NCBI GenBank assembly: GCA_050292445.1
Contig: JBNKLQ010000183.1
Span: 1-12,768, forward strand
From: Leptofilum sp050292445
GTDB lineage: Bacteria > Chloroflexota > Anaerolineae > Promineifilales > Promineifilaceae
Length of the DNA: 12,768 bases
Direction: 5' to 3'
The notes beneath the pieces are model-generated. The model ran no database searches. It worked only from the letters and a program-made list of their open reading frames with translations, and was not told where the DNA came from. Position numbers and translations under genes: made by a program. How positions within the stretch are numbered: position 1 is the first letter of the stretch; each line of letters starts with the position of its first letter. Shown here piece by piece: positions 1 through 7,457 of the stretch.

Positions 1-1030
1 CCGGGGTGGCATAGGTGCTGGGCCGCGTGGCAACTTCATTGGCATCATACGGAATGGCCAGAAACGTATTCACTAACCCCAAACGATGCATCGACTCAGT
101 TAAAAGTTCAGCACCCAAGTACGTGTTGGCTTCACCAGCAATTTCATGGAGTAGCAAATTGGCAGCAAAGTTACTGGATTGAACGGCCGTTTCATAAAAC
201 AACCCTTCCACATATTCATTCGGCGGACCGTCCAGTACCCGATATATCTCCACAAAGATGGCAATTTTCAAGATACTCAGCCCAGAAACCGGGTCCGTGG
301 CATTAATGCTCAACTCCTCCCCGGTATCCAAATCCATAATAAAAACACTGCTCAACAAGCCAGCGCCATCATTCTCCATCACCCGGTTCAACTGCGTCTT
401 GAGCACATCCATATTTAGATCAACCGCATCCTGCATCTCAATAACCAAATCAACCTGGCGTTCAGCAGGATCTACCTGGTAAAGCGCCATTTCGGCGGCA
501 GGCAGACTGGCATCCACATCCGTTACATAGCCCGTTTCCCCTGGCTGATACGAGGCACCCGCCCCCAGCAATAGCTGCGGTGCAGTCGCTGGCTTATCCA
601 AAAAGCTGGCAACATTTTCTAGCTGCATACGCAAGGCCGCCTGATCATGCCCGGCAATGAGCCGAATATTTGTTTGCTCAAATGACCGCTTGAGCAAAAA
701 TTCCACAAAGCCTTCCAAAAACGGCTGCTCGCCTTTGGCCGCTTCTGCCTGATCCAGCATCGCCTCAACATCCAGGTTAAAGCCCACGTCACCGGGATTA
801 ATCTCCACCTGCTCTTCCAGATGATGCAGGGTAATTGGGGCCATATACGCCGCTCGAATAGCGTTGGCCGCCTCTTCCCGAGACATGCCCCCCGCATCGA
901 CGCCAGCAATCGTGGTTGCCGTAGGCAGCTTTTCACGCACCAGGCTATACAAAAAAGCCTGGTAGCCCAAAAAGAGCAGCCCAATGACCAGCAAAACGAT
1001 TGTGAGGAATCTCTGGATTGCTTTTAACAT
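1..1030 (-). CDS. Membrane-anchored serine beta-lactamase/PBP-like protein, 3' end cut by window edge
   Basis: The reading frame opens at an ATG (1030-1028) and runs without a stop off the left edge; 343 residues are visible. Residues 8-30 form one N-terminal membrane anchor. Next comes a region with the pattern GVDAGGMSREEA (about residues 43-54), typical of the putative peptidoglycan-binding domain (PG_binding_4/YoaR type). From about residue 225 the protein resembles the beta-lactamase class A-like fold (Beta-lactamase2). The active-site tetrad S252-I-L-K255 and the S285-S-N287 loop are both present, so the visible part could be catalytic; the KTG region lies outside the window. It starts 3 nt after the stop of its paralog at 1034-2524 and no clear ribosome site precedes it, so translational coupling is likely. 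The protein is probably anchored in the membrane facing the wall. Whether it cuts beta-lactams, acts on peptidoglycan or only binds is not decidable here. Confidence 0.85.
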   Translation of the reverse strand, partial: MLKAIQRFLTIVLLVIGLLFLGYQAFLYSLVREKLPTATTIAGVDAGGMSREEAANAIRAAYMAPITLHHLEEQVEINPGDVGFNLDVEAMLDQAEAAKGEQPFLEGFVEFLLKRSFEQTNIRLIAGHDQAALRMQLENVASFLDKPATAPQLLLGAGASYQPGETGYVTDVDASLPAAEMALYQVDPAERQVDLVIEMQDAVDLNMDVLKTQLNRVMENDGAGLLSSVFIMDLDTGEELSINATDPVSGLSILKIAIFVEIYRVLDGPPNEYVEGLFYETAVQSSNFAANLLLHEIAGEANTYLGAELLTESMHRLGLVNTFLAIPYDANEVATRPSTYATP

Positions 1031-1033
1031 GGG

Positions 1034-2524
1034 TTAATTCGTCCGGGCATCAGTCAGATAGGGGTCTTCGAAGTTGAAGTAGTTATAGGTTGCGCGGGAA
1101 AGATTAGCCAGCAATGGTGAACTAATCTCCCACTCCAGCCAATCTGGTTTGTACAAATATTGCACGATGACGTAATCGCTGCCGGGTGAAAAGACAATGC
1201 CCGCGTCGCCATGTGTGTCGCTAATCCAGCCGTGCCGGTGGGCTACGGCCGTTTCCGGCGGCGTTCCCTCTTCAATCAAACTACCAATCTTATTTTGCAG
1301 CATAAAGGCCAAAATCGTCTGGCACTCAGTCTGGGTGACATCTCCTTCAAACACCGCTAGCAGCGCACCGCCTTTGCCCTCAGCGCAGTAGTAAATCATG
1401 GAAAGCAGCGTGCCCATGTCCTCGGCCGTGGTTTGCAGGTAAGGATTAGGAGATGTGCGCAAATCTTCAACGGAATTGGCTGGGGTAGACGGCCGTGTGG
1501 TGCCCGCAGGGGGATCGGTGTCATAAGGCAACACAATAAACGTATTGATCAGCCCCAGACGCTGCATCGTTTCTGTCACCAACTCTGCTCCTAACTTAGG
1601 ATCATCCTGCCCGGCAATAAAACGCAGCAGCTGATTCGCCCCCTCGTTGCTCAAATCAGCCGACAATGTGCTTGAAATCCAGCCCGATTGGGTGACCGTC
1701 GGCTCCCGATCCAGCAGACGATAGGTTTCCAAAATGATAGGAAGCTTCAACAAATCCATCCCCGACATGGGCAAATCGGCATTAATGGCAATCTCGTCTA
1801 CGCCAGCGTTCAGATCCATGACAAATATGCTGGCGGCCCCACCGGTAATTTGCTCATAGTCCTGCAAATTATTCACCAGCAAACGTGTGAGCAAATTAAT
1901 TTGTGGACGATCTGGACTGCTGGCCTCTACCACCAGCCGGGCTTCCCGATTAGTGGCCCGGTAAAGAGCCCCTTCAATATCAGCAAAACTGGCATCCACG
2001 TTTGTGGATGTGCCCGTCTCGCCATATTGAAAGCTAAACGTGTCGGGCACAGGCTGAGCAGGCTGGGTCGGTTCATCCATCAAGGCGGCAATATCCCCCA
2101 AGACACGACGCAGCGATTCCCGGTTATGCGTGGCCGAAAGCTCTACTGGAGACACTTCCACAGGACGGCCCCACAAAAATCCCCAAAATCCAGCCCAAAA
2201 ATCTTGCTGGGTACGTTCAATATCAGCCCGGCTTAGCATCGTGTCTAGATCGAGCTCAAATTCAGCATCGGACGGGCTAATTTCAAATCGGTCTTCGCCA
2301 TGAAAAATGATGACAGGCGCTTCTATGTACCGGTTGGTCAATACATCGGTGGCCTGATCGGGAGACAAACCGCCAACATCAACACCGGCAACGGTAAGCC
2401 CGGTAGGGTAATTGCCTCGCAAGCTGGCGTATTGAAACAGCTTGATCAAGAGAAAAATGGAGGCCCCTACAAGTATGGTAACGGTTAACCATTGTCCTGC
2501 ACCGGGTGTTGAACGACGATTCAT
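1034..2524 (-). CDS. Membrane-anchored beta-lactamase-like protein, probable pseudoenzyme
   Basis: This 496-residue protein is a paralog of the downstream gene at 1-1030, with the same architecture. One membrane anchor spans about residues 12-33. A PG_binding_4-like segment carries GVDVGGLSPDQA (47-58). A beta-lactamase class A-like domain runs from about 230 to the C-terminus. Homology is clear in blocks such as AEL-TE-M-RLGL-NTF near residues 313-329. The catalytic positions are degenerate: the SxxK serine is Asp (D257-L-L-K260), SxN reads L291-S-N293, and KTG reads R430-H-G432 in an otherwise family-typical GW-D--DAGIV context. I infer loss of serine-hydrolase activity and a binding or scaffolding role. 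The ATG overlaps the stop of the Nudix gene by 4 nt (ATGA), indicating translational coupling. An AGGAG lies 13 nt upstream, rather far for a ribosome site. Confidence 0.88.
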   Translation of the reverse strand: MNRRSTPGAGQWLTVTILVGASIFLLIKLFQYASLRGNYPTGLTVAGVDVGGLSPDQATDVLTNRYIEAPVIIFHGEDRFEISPSDAEFELDLDTMLSRADIERTQQDFWAGFWGFLWGRPVEVSPVELSATHNRESLRRVLGDIAALMDEPTQPAQPVPDTFSFQYGETGTSTNVDASFADIEGALYRATNREARLVVEASSPDRPQINLLTRLLVNNLQDYEQITGGAASIFVMDLNAGVDEIAINADLPMSGMDLLKLPIILETYRLLDREPTVTQSGWISSTLSADLSNEGANQLLRFIAGQDDPKLGAELVTETMQRLGLINTFIVLPYDTDPPAGTTRPSTPANSVEDLRTSPNPYLQTTAEDMGTLLSMIYYCAEGKGGALLAVFEGDVTQTECQTILAFMLQNKIGSLIEEGTPPETAVAHRHGWISDTHGDAGIVFSPGSDYVIVQYLYKPDWLEWEISSPLLANLSRATYNYFNFEDPYLTDARTN

Positions 2525-3060
2525 GTTGCGGATTGTTCTCCTAGATGTTCTTGTACGGCCGCATGAATGGCTTGCTGGGTATGTGGACTCAATGGTACCG
2601 GTAAATTATCCAAGGCAAACCAACGCGCTTCAATAATTTCATGGCTGAGCTGCACCTTGCCTGTATTCAGCTGCCCAACATAAGCAATGCCAATATGTGG
2701 GGGACGCAAACCATGTGACACCGAAACAGCCCGGCCCAAAACGGCCGTTAATCCCGTTTCTTCCCTCAATTCACGCAGCACCCCGGCTTCAGGCGCTTCA
2801 TTTTTCTTTAGCCAACCGCCAGGGAGTCCCCATTCAAAATGAGGATGGAAGACATGCCGCAGCATAAAAACCTCATTCACCTCATTCAAAGCAATTAACG
2901 CCACGCCCACGCGCTGCCGGGGAACGGCAAACCGAACCGCCAGCCCCATCAGCCAACCAATCAGCGGATTCCGCACCCATTTTGCCGCCTTCATTTTCCA
3001 CAATTGTTCTCTTTTTAGCAGCAACGGCCGTTTCCCCACGGATGATTTTTGCAAAGACAT
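2521..3060 (-). CDS. Nudix hydrolase
   Basis: This 179-residue protein carries a perfect Nudix box (G-x5-E-x7-RE-U-x-EE-x-G-U) at about residues 82-104, with the REL-REE-TGL core that binds the divalent metal. Family members hydrolyse nucleoside diphosphates linked to another group (oxidised nucleotides, nucleotide sugars, ADP-ribose and others). The sequence does not reveal this member's substrate. About 50 residues precede the fold, including a mildly hydrophobic stretch near 34-46 that could touch the membrane. The ATG at 3060 is chosen over an in-frame TTG two codons upstream; no convincing Shine-Dalgarno precedes either, and a shorter form starting near residue 23 is possible. Its stop overlaps the start of the beta-lactamase-like gene, so the three minus-strand genes form one transcription unit. 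Confidence 0.93.
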   Translation of the reverse strand: MSLQKSSVGKRPLLLKREQLWKMKAAKWVRNPLIGWLMGLAVRFAVPRQRVGVALIALNEVNEVFMLRHVFHPHFEWGLPGGWLKKNEAPEAGVLRELREETGLTAVLGRAVSVSHGLRPPHIGIAYVGQLNTGKVQLSHEIIEARWFALDNLPVPLSPHTQQAIHAAVQEHLGEQSAT

Positions 3061-3152
3061 TCTCAATTTGGGGCCATATTAACATTCATAACCAAATCAG
3101 CCTCTTTCCCTATGCTACGTTGATAAACAATGCAGCAATTTACCAACGGCAC

Positions 3153-3181
3153 AGTATAGCAAAAACGTATCTTAACGTCAG
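3153..3181 (-). promoter_or_regulatory. Sigma-70-type promoter of the Nudix/beta-lactamase-like operon
   Basis: Read on the minus strand, CTGACG (3181-3176) and TATACT (3158-3153) are separated by 17 nt. A TG dinucleotide one base before the -10 makes an extended -10. Transcription would start near 3146, leaving a leader of about 85 nt before the Nudix ATG. This is a motif-based prediction. Confidence 0.5.
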
Positions 3182-3318
3182 ATAGAGCGAAGGCCAAACA
3201 AGAAACGTTAGTCTGGCATTTACCTACCGTTTAGCCTGCGCTCATCTGCCCTGGCGAAAAAATCGGCCCGAAACTTTCAAACTAGCATGACGTATAGGCG
3301 GATAGTTCAAAGAATAAT

Positions 3319-3353
3319 GGCGCTGATTCACACAATAAATCAACAACAGCGCC
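3319..3353 (+). repeat. 7-bp inverted repeat (21-nt spacer) upstream of the PspC gene
   Basis: GGCGCTG (3319-3325) and CAGCGCC (3347-3353) are exact reverse complements with 21 nt between them. The dyad ends 6 nt before the Shine-Dalgarno. It could be an operator or a leader hairpin. The PAP2 gene has a dyad of the same geometry. Confidence 0.45.
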
Positions 3354-3369
3354 TTGTATGGAGGCAATA

Positions 3370-3798
3370 ATGTCTGAAAGCAGATTAACTCGCAGCGAAA
3401 CAGACAAAATGATAGCCGGTGTATGTGGCGGTTTAGCTGAGTATCTCAATTTAGACCCGGTTTGGGTACGGCTCCTGTTTGTCTTGCTGCTCTTTGCCAG
3501 CGGCATCGGCGCGCCCATTTACCTGGTTTTGTGGGTAATCATGCCCCGCGAAGCAGTGGCTGGGGAGCCAGGAAGCGCCGTTTTGCAAGATAATTTTGAT
3601 GATCTAAGCCAGACGGTATCGGAAAAGGTTGGTCGATTAAATCGCCCCAGCACGGTAGGCACCTTGCTCATTTTGTTTGGCATCTACTTTTTGCTCTCGC
3701 AAACTGGCTGGTTCCACTGGCTAAACGGTGCCATCTTCTGGCCTGTTGTGATCATTGGGGCGGGCGCTTACATGCTGATGCGCCGCGAAGAAGCGTAA
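3370..3798 (+). CDS. PspC-domain membrane protein with C-terminal transmembrane pair
   Basis: This 142-residue protein starts with a PspC domain (about residues 5-62). It has the signature IAGVCGGLAEYLNLDP-WVRLLF, then a hydrophobic hairpin-like segment and LWVIMPRE. The C-terminal third (about residues 98-138) holds two more hydrophobic segments resembling the LiaF/DUF5668 membrane region. Members of this group sit in the cytoplasmic membrane and are linked to envelope-stress responses (Psp in proteobacteria, Lia-type in Firmicutes). A precise role here is inference. The start at 3370 is chosen over an upstream in-frame ATG at 3358 because GGAGG (3360-3364) lies 5 nt before it. The gene ends in a strong hairpin terminator and converges with a two-component system. 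Confidence 0.92.
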   Translation: MSESRLTRSETDKMIAGVCGGLAEYLNLDPVWVRLLFVLLLFASGIGAPIYLVLWVIMPREAVAGEPGSAVLQDNFDDLSQTVSEKVGRLNRPSTVGTLLILFGIYFLLSQTGWFHWLNGAIFWPVVIIGAGAYMLMRREEA

Positions 3799-3831
3799 CG
3801 AGGTAAACAAGTTTTATTGGGGTTTTTGAGG

Positions 3832-3867
3832 AACGGCCGTCTTGCGTAGACGGCCGTTTTCATTTTT
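3832..3867 (+). terminator. Intrinsic terminator of the PspC gene, stem made of two ACGGCCGT octamers
   Basis: AACGGCCGTCT (3832-3842) pairs perfectly with AGACGGCCGTT (3848-3858) around a 5-nt loop, giving an 11-bp GC-rich stem. A T-rich run (3858-3867, one CA interruption) follows on the plus strand. It sits between convergent genes and may also help end the kinase transcript, but the minus-strand side has no T-tract. Confidence 0.85.
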
Positions 3868-5352
3868 CTATGAGGATGAAGATCGCCGGAAAGAAGCCCC
3901 CAAGGCCCGTAAACCAGGACGCGTTTTCGTCAGCTCATCGGCCGTACCGTCTATCGGCACGGGCTTTTGCTCCACTAAAATGGGCAAGATAATGGTAAAC
4001 GTGGTCCCTTCACCCACCTTACTCGTCACATCAATGTTGCCACCATGTGCTTGGGCAATCCATTTGGCAATGGCCAATCCCAGCCCAGCACCACCCTGCC
4101 CCGACTGCGCCCGCGCCCGCGCCTTATCCACGCGATAGAATCGATCAAAAATATAGGGCAAATCTTCAGCCGGAATCCCCATCCCCGTATCCGAAATCTT
4201 TAAATATGCCCAGCCATTCTTTTTAGACAGGCTCACATCTACCGTGCCGCCATCGGGCGTGTACTTAATAGCATTGCTAATCAAGTTTAGCAGGAGCTGC
4301 TTCAGACGATCCACATCCCCCATCATGCACACCTGATCCACCTCGGTCACCTTCACCTCAACCGATTTTTCTAGCAGGCGAACTTGTCGGTACACTTCGA
4401 AGAGCAAATTATCCAGCTCCACTTTTTTCTTTTCTAGCGGCAAACCGCCAGCATCAGCCCGAGCCAGCAGCAACAAATCCCCCACCAGGCGCGTCATCCG
4501 CTCAATCTCTTCCTGGATAATTTCCAGCGATTCCGGATCGGCATCGCCCATGCGGCGCATGAGGTCCACATTGCCCCGAATGGCGGTCAGCGGTGTACGC
4601 AGCTCGTGCGAGACATCGGCCAGCAGCCGCTGCTGGGTTTGGAACAGTCGTTCTAGCCGCTCCAGCAGCTGATTAAAAGAGCGGGCCAGCACGCCAATCT
4701 CATCGGTGCGTTCTGTGTTGGGCACGCGGCGGCTAAGGTCATCGGCGTTGGTGATTTGGCGCGTGACGGCGGCCATATCTTCCAGCGGCTTAAAGGAGCT
4801 GGGGGTTAGCAACACAGCCAAAAAGAGGGAGGCAGAAGCGCCAGCAAAGCCAACAAAAAGGGCAATCACTAAAAAGCGATTGAAGCTCTCGATGCTGTCT
4901 ACCAAGCGGCCGACTTGCAAATAGCCAATCAGCTTTTCATTATCATCGTACAGCGGAGAACTAAGCACCCGCATGGTGCTATCGCCCTGGATAACGTAGT
5001 TCAGCGTCTCTTCACCTTGCAAGCCATTTTCGTCAAGCAAGCCAAAATCCGGAGGCAAGGTGCCCATATTTTGCGAGCGTAAACTAATGCCACCTTCTGT
5101 GTCTACGACCATAAAGAAGGAAGCGGCCGTTTCCAGATTGTCTAAATCTGCAGCAATGCCTAAGCGAACCGTGCCGTCTGGCTCAGTGAACACTTCTGCA
5201 GAACGCAGCTCAGCGGCGAGCGTGTGCAAATCTGTATCTACCTCCGCGTTGATGCGACTGCGCGGCAGCAGGTACACAATGGCAGCAAACAAAACAAAAG
5301 CCACCATAAAGATAGACGTATAGACAAAAAGGAGACGGTTTTGAATAGACAA
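3868..5352 (-). CDS. HAMP-containing sensor histidine kinase
   Basis: The protein is 494 residues from the TTG at 5352. TM1 (about 6-29) and TM2 (about 160-183) bracket a roughly 130-residue extracytoplasmic sensor region. A HAMP linker (about 184-235) follows. The dimerisation domain carries the phospho-acceptor H249 in SHELRTPL. The catalytic domain has an N-box NLISNAIKYTPD (356-367), a G1 box DTGMGIP (388-394), an F-box FDRFYR (402-407) and a G2 box GAGLGL (421-426). All expected residues are present, so it should be active. It would phosphorylate the regulator encoded just upstream. A GTG at 5391 would add 13 residues and overlap the regulator by 35 nt. I prefer the TTG because it begins the usual short cytoplasmic lead-in to TM1 and has GAAGAG 10 nt upstream, but this is uncertain. 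The C-terminal tail after about residue 460 is Arg/Ser-rich with no known domain. Confidence 0.95.
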   Translation of the reverse strand: MSIQNRLLFVYTSIFMVAFVLFAAIVYLLPRSRINAEVDTDLHTLAAELRSAEVFTEPDGTVRLGIAADLDNLETAASFFMVVDTEGGISLRSQNMGTLPPDFGLLDENGLQGEETLNYVIQGDSTMRVLSSPLYDDNEKLIGYLQVGRLVDSIESFNRFLVIALFVGFAGASASLFLAVLLTPSSFKPLEDMAAVTRQITNADDLSRRVPNTERTDEIGVLARSFNQLLERLERLFQTQQRLLADVSHELRTPLTAIRGNVDLMRRMGDADPESLEIIQEEIERMTRLVGDLLLLARADAGGLPLEKKKVELDNLLFEVYRQVRLLEKSVEVKVTEVDQVCMMGDVDRLKQLLLNLISNAIKYTPDGGTVDVSLSKKNGWAYLKISDTGMGIPAEDLPYIFDRFYRVDKARARAQSGQGGAGLGLAIAKWIAQAHGGNIDVTSKVGEGTTFTIILPILVEQKPVPIDGTADELTKTRPGLRALGASFRRSSSS

Positions 5353-5356
5353 AAGT

Positions 5357-6034
5357 TTACGACTCTTCGCGCAGCACGTAGCCGATACCACGCACGGTAT
5401 GGATCAGCCGAGGCAGATCCCCTTCTTCGGTCTTTTGGCGCAGATAGCGCACATACACTTCAATAATGTTGCTTTCGCCACCGAAATCGTAGTTCCAAAC
5501 ACGGTCAAAGATAAGATCGCGGGTGAGCACCTGGCGGGGATGGCGCATGAACAGTTCCAGCAGTTCATACTCCTTGGCGGTGAGGTCGAAGATACGGCCG
5601 TCTCGCCGTCCTTGTCGTGTCCCCGTATCCAGCTCCAAATCGGCAAAACGATACACTTGCGGCTGCGAAGGCTGTGAGCGACGCAGCAATGCCCGCACCC
5701 GAGCCATCAGCTCATCAAAAGCAAACGGCTTCACTAAATAATCGTCGGCACCAGCATCTAGGCCGGTAACGCGGTCTTCAATTGTTTCTTTGGCGGTAAG
5801 CATCAAAATAGGCAAATCACTCACGGCACGCAAACGGCGGCACACTTCAATGCCATCCATGCCGGGTAACATCAAATCCAACAGCACCAGGTCCGGTGGA
5901 TTTTCACGGGCTAAATCCAGGCCGGTTTGGCCATCTGCGGCCGTATCTACCCGATACCCTTCAAAGCTCAGGCCTCTTTGTAAAAATTGTCGAATTCGTT
6001 CTTCGTCTTCAATTACGAGAATGCGAATAGTCAT
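5357..6034 (-). CDS. OmpR/PhoB-family DNA-binding response regulator
   Basis: This 225-residue protein is standard length for the family. The receiver domain (1-115) has the acidic pair E9-D10, the phospho-acceptor D53 in LLDLMLPG, T80 and K102 in VKPF. The winged-helix DNA-binding domain (about 130-223) has the typical LT-KEYELLELFMRHP, VYVRYLRQK and IHTVRGIGYVLR patterns. The ATG at 6034 is chosen over a GTG at 6055 because GGGAGG lies 5 nt before it. The stop is 4 nt from the preferred TTG start of the kinase, so the two are cotranscribed as a cognate pair. The best resemblance is to MprA-like regulators; the target genes cannot be read from the window. Confidence 0.96.
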   Translation of the reverse strand: MTIRILVIEDEERIRQFLQRGLSFEGYRVDTAADGQTGLDLARENPPDLVLLDLMLPGMDGIEVCRRLRAVSDLPILMLTAKETIEDRVTGLDAGADDYLVKPFAFDELMARVRALLRRSQPSQPQVYRFADLELDTGTRQGRRDGRIFDLTAKEYELLELFMRHPRQVLTRDLIFDRVWNYDFGGESNIIEVYVRYLRQKTEEGDLPRLIHTVRGIGYVLREES

Positions 6035-6111
6035 ATCGTCCTCCCAAAAGTTCACGCAGTTTAGCTCCCAGGGGAAGCTATTGATGCGAATAAGTTTATT
6101 TTAAGTAGCAG

Positions 6112-6140
6112 ATTGTAAAAGGGATACCCATTTTGCACAA
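6112..6140 (-). promoter_or_regulatory. Candidate promoter of the two-component operon
   Basis: Read on the minus strand, TTGTGC (6140-6135) is followed after 17 nt by TACAAT (6117-6112). The -10 matches consensus at five of six positions, the -35 at three. The leader would be about 70 nt. Other weak candidates exist nearby. Confidence 0.33.
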
Positions 6141-6221
6141 AGCAAGGTTGTCTGTTTTGTTGGGGCAAGGTTACAATGGTCGCGGGAAGATGGGAATAAA
6201 TAGATCGCCACGCATGGTCTG

Positions 6222-6248
6222 TTGCCTAACAGGCAAAACGGTTTTTTT
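6222..6248 (+). terminator. Weak terminator-like hairpin without an upstream gene
   Basis: TTGCCT (6222-6227) pairs with AGGCAA (6231-6236) around a 3-nt loop. AACGG and then T7 (6242-6248) follow on the plus strand. The 5-nt gap between stem and T-run weakens the case. No plus-strand gene precedes it, so it may end a short non-coding transcript or be chance. Confidence 0.25.
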
Positions 6249-6361
6249 ATTTCTAATTGATGATAGTAACAAATGAATGATTCGCCCGTCCACAAATGAG
6301 AAGGTTTCTTAATCTCTCATCTATTTTGATGGGGATAATTGGCCGCCCGTACGCATTTTGC

Positions 6362-6396
6362 CCGTGCTGTTGAGTTACATTTAAGTATTAGCACGG
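6362..6396 (+). repeat. 7-bp inverted repeat (21-nt spacer) upstream of the PAP2 gene
   Basis: CCGTGCT (6362-6368) and AGCACGG (6390-6396) are exact reverse complements 21 nt apart. The dyad ends 15 nt before the Shine-Dalgarno. It may be an operator or leader hairpin. The arm sequence differs from that of the PspC dyad, although the spacing is identical. Confidence 0.45.
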
Positions 6397-6421
6397 CAAT
6401 TTTGCTTCTTTGGAGTCTAAA

Positions 6422-7411
6422 ATGGATGCTCTTTTGCAATTTGGTTTGGATGCTTCCCGCTGGTTGCAAACAACATTGCCCCAGCTGGAATCGTTTTTTC
6501 AGCTGATTAGCACATTAGGAATAGAGGAATTTTACCTGGCTTTGTTCCCCCTAGTGTATTGGAGCGTGCATAAGGAGGCGGGGCGTGCCTTGGCCTATGT
6601 TTTCTTAGTGGGCAATGTGGTAAACACAACGCTCAAACATGCCTTCCGGGAGCCACGGCCGTTTTGGTTAGACTCCTCGCTGGAAAAGTTTGTTGACGGT
6701 GGTTACGGTATACCGAGCGGCCACGCGCAGTTCACTACCACCATTTATCTGTTTATTGCTACTTGGGTAAAACGGCGCTGGATGTGGTTTTTGGCCATCG
6801 TTATGATCATCCTGATGTCAATTAGCCGTGTTTACTTGGGTTCCCATTTTGTTCATGATGTGATTGCAGGCATTCTGATTGGTCTGTTGGTCCTGGCGGG
6901 ATACTTAATCTGGCAGCGGCGCTACATGACCAATTTTAGCAAGCGGATTATGGGGCAGCGACTGCTGGCTGCAGTGATCATACCGGTAGGGTTAACGGCC
7001 GTTTACCTCATCATCCGGCTCATTATTGGTGATCCAGACACGAACGTTGCCTGGGCCAGCTATATCCCTGTCGCCGAGCTTGAAAGTTTAGAGGGGGTGG
7101 TAACGGCCGTTGCCAGTCTGCTGGGCGCAGGCGTTGGGTTGGTGTTGGAACGCAGTCGCGTTCGCTTTTTGGTAGATGGCCCCATCTGGCAGCGGGCCGT
7201 GCGCTACCTGCTGGGCCTTGTGGTAGCCGGGGCCATTTGGGCCGGGCTGGGTCAGGTCTTCCCTGACGATCCGCTGTGGCTGGCGCTGCCCCTGCGCCTG
7301 CTGCGCTATTCACTACTAACCTTATGGGTTACGTATTACGCTCCATGGGTTTTTGTGAAGCTCAAGTTAGCCCAGGCCAAACCGGACCCCGGTATTGAAA
7401 TGACGCTCTAG
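6422..7411 (+). CDS. PAP2-family membrane phosphatase
   Basis: This 329-residue polytopic membrane protein has the three phosphatase motifs of the PAP2 superfamily in order: K72-x6-R79-P80, P98-S-G-H101, and S135-R136-x5-H142-x3-D146. R136 and H142 should contact the phosphate as nucleophile partners and D146 completes the relay. Members dephosphorylate lipid phosphates such as phosphatidate or undecaprenyl diphosphate; the exact substrate is not shown. The family core ends near residue 165. A further 165 residues with about four hydrophobic segments (near 178-200, 218-240, 254-275, 285-315) follow, longer than simple PAP2 enzymes. The start is the ATG at 6422, with GGAG 6 nt upstream, rather than the in-frame TTG at 6410. 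The gene is alone on its strand and converges with the small membrane protein at 7458. Confidence 0.93.
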   Translation: MDALLQFGLDASRWLQTTLPQLESFFQLISTLGIEEFYLALFPLVYWSVHKEAGRALAYVFLVGNVVNTTLKHAFREPRPFWLDSSLEKFVDGGYGIPSGHAQFTTTIYLFIATWVKRRWMWFLAIVMIILMSISRVYLGSHFVHDVIAGILIGLLVLAGYLIWQRRYMTNFSKRIMGQRLLAAVIIPVGLTAVYLIIRLIIGDPDTNVAWASYIPVAELESLEGVVTAVASLLGAGVGLVLERSRVRFLVDGPIWQRAVRYLLGLVVAGAIWAGLGQVFPDDPLWLALPLRLLRYSLLTLWVTYYAPWVFVKLKLAQAKPDPGIEMTL

Positions 7412-7457
7412 CCGATTGCTTCTTTGCCAAACACGTGTAAGAAAACTGGGGTAAAAT

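Larger units (their letters stand above)
3061..3369. other. Divergent intergenic region between the Nudix operon and the PspC gene
   Basis: This 309-nt gap separates two divergent transcription units. It holds a good minus-strand promoter (3153-3181), an inverted repeat just before the PspC ribosome site (3319-3353), and the PspC Shine-Dalgarno (3360-3364). No convincing plus-strand promoter was found, and the short reading frames here lack coding character. Confidence 0.6.
6035..6421. other. Divergent intergenic region between the response regulator and the PAP2 gene
   Basis: The gap is 387 nt. It holds a candidate promoter for the regulator (6112-6140), a small hairpin followed by seven T residues (6222-6248), an inverted repeat (6362-6396) and the PAP2 Shine-Dalgarno GGAG (6412-6415). 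The 64-codon frame inside it (6101-6295, minus) has low-complexity, cysteine-rich content and no ribosome site, and is not accepted as a gene. Confidence 0.6.

Noticed and set aside
619..984. A 121-codon minus-strand open frame
   Set aside because: It is a shifted frame inside the left-edge beta-lactamase-like gene, rich in Trp/Cys/Arg as expected of out-of-frame reading.
1688..2236. A 182-codon plus-strand open frame
   Set aside because: It lies antisense within the beta-lactamase-like gene, has no ribosome site or recognisable domain, and the minus-strand product has clear family features.
6101..6295. A 64-codon minus-strand frame in the intergenic gap
   Set aside because: It overlaps the candidate promoter of the response regulator, and has no ribosome site and no conserved pattern.
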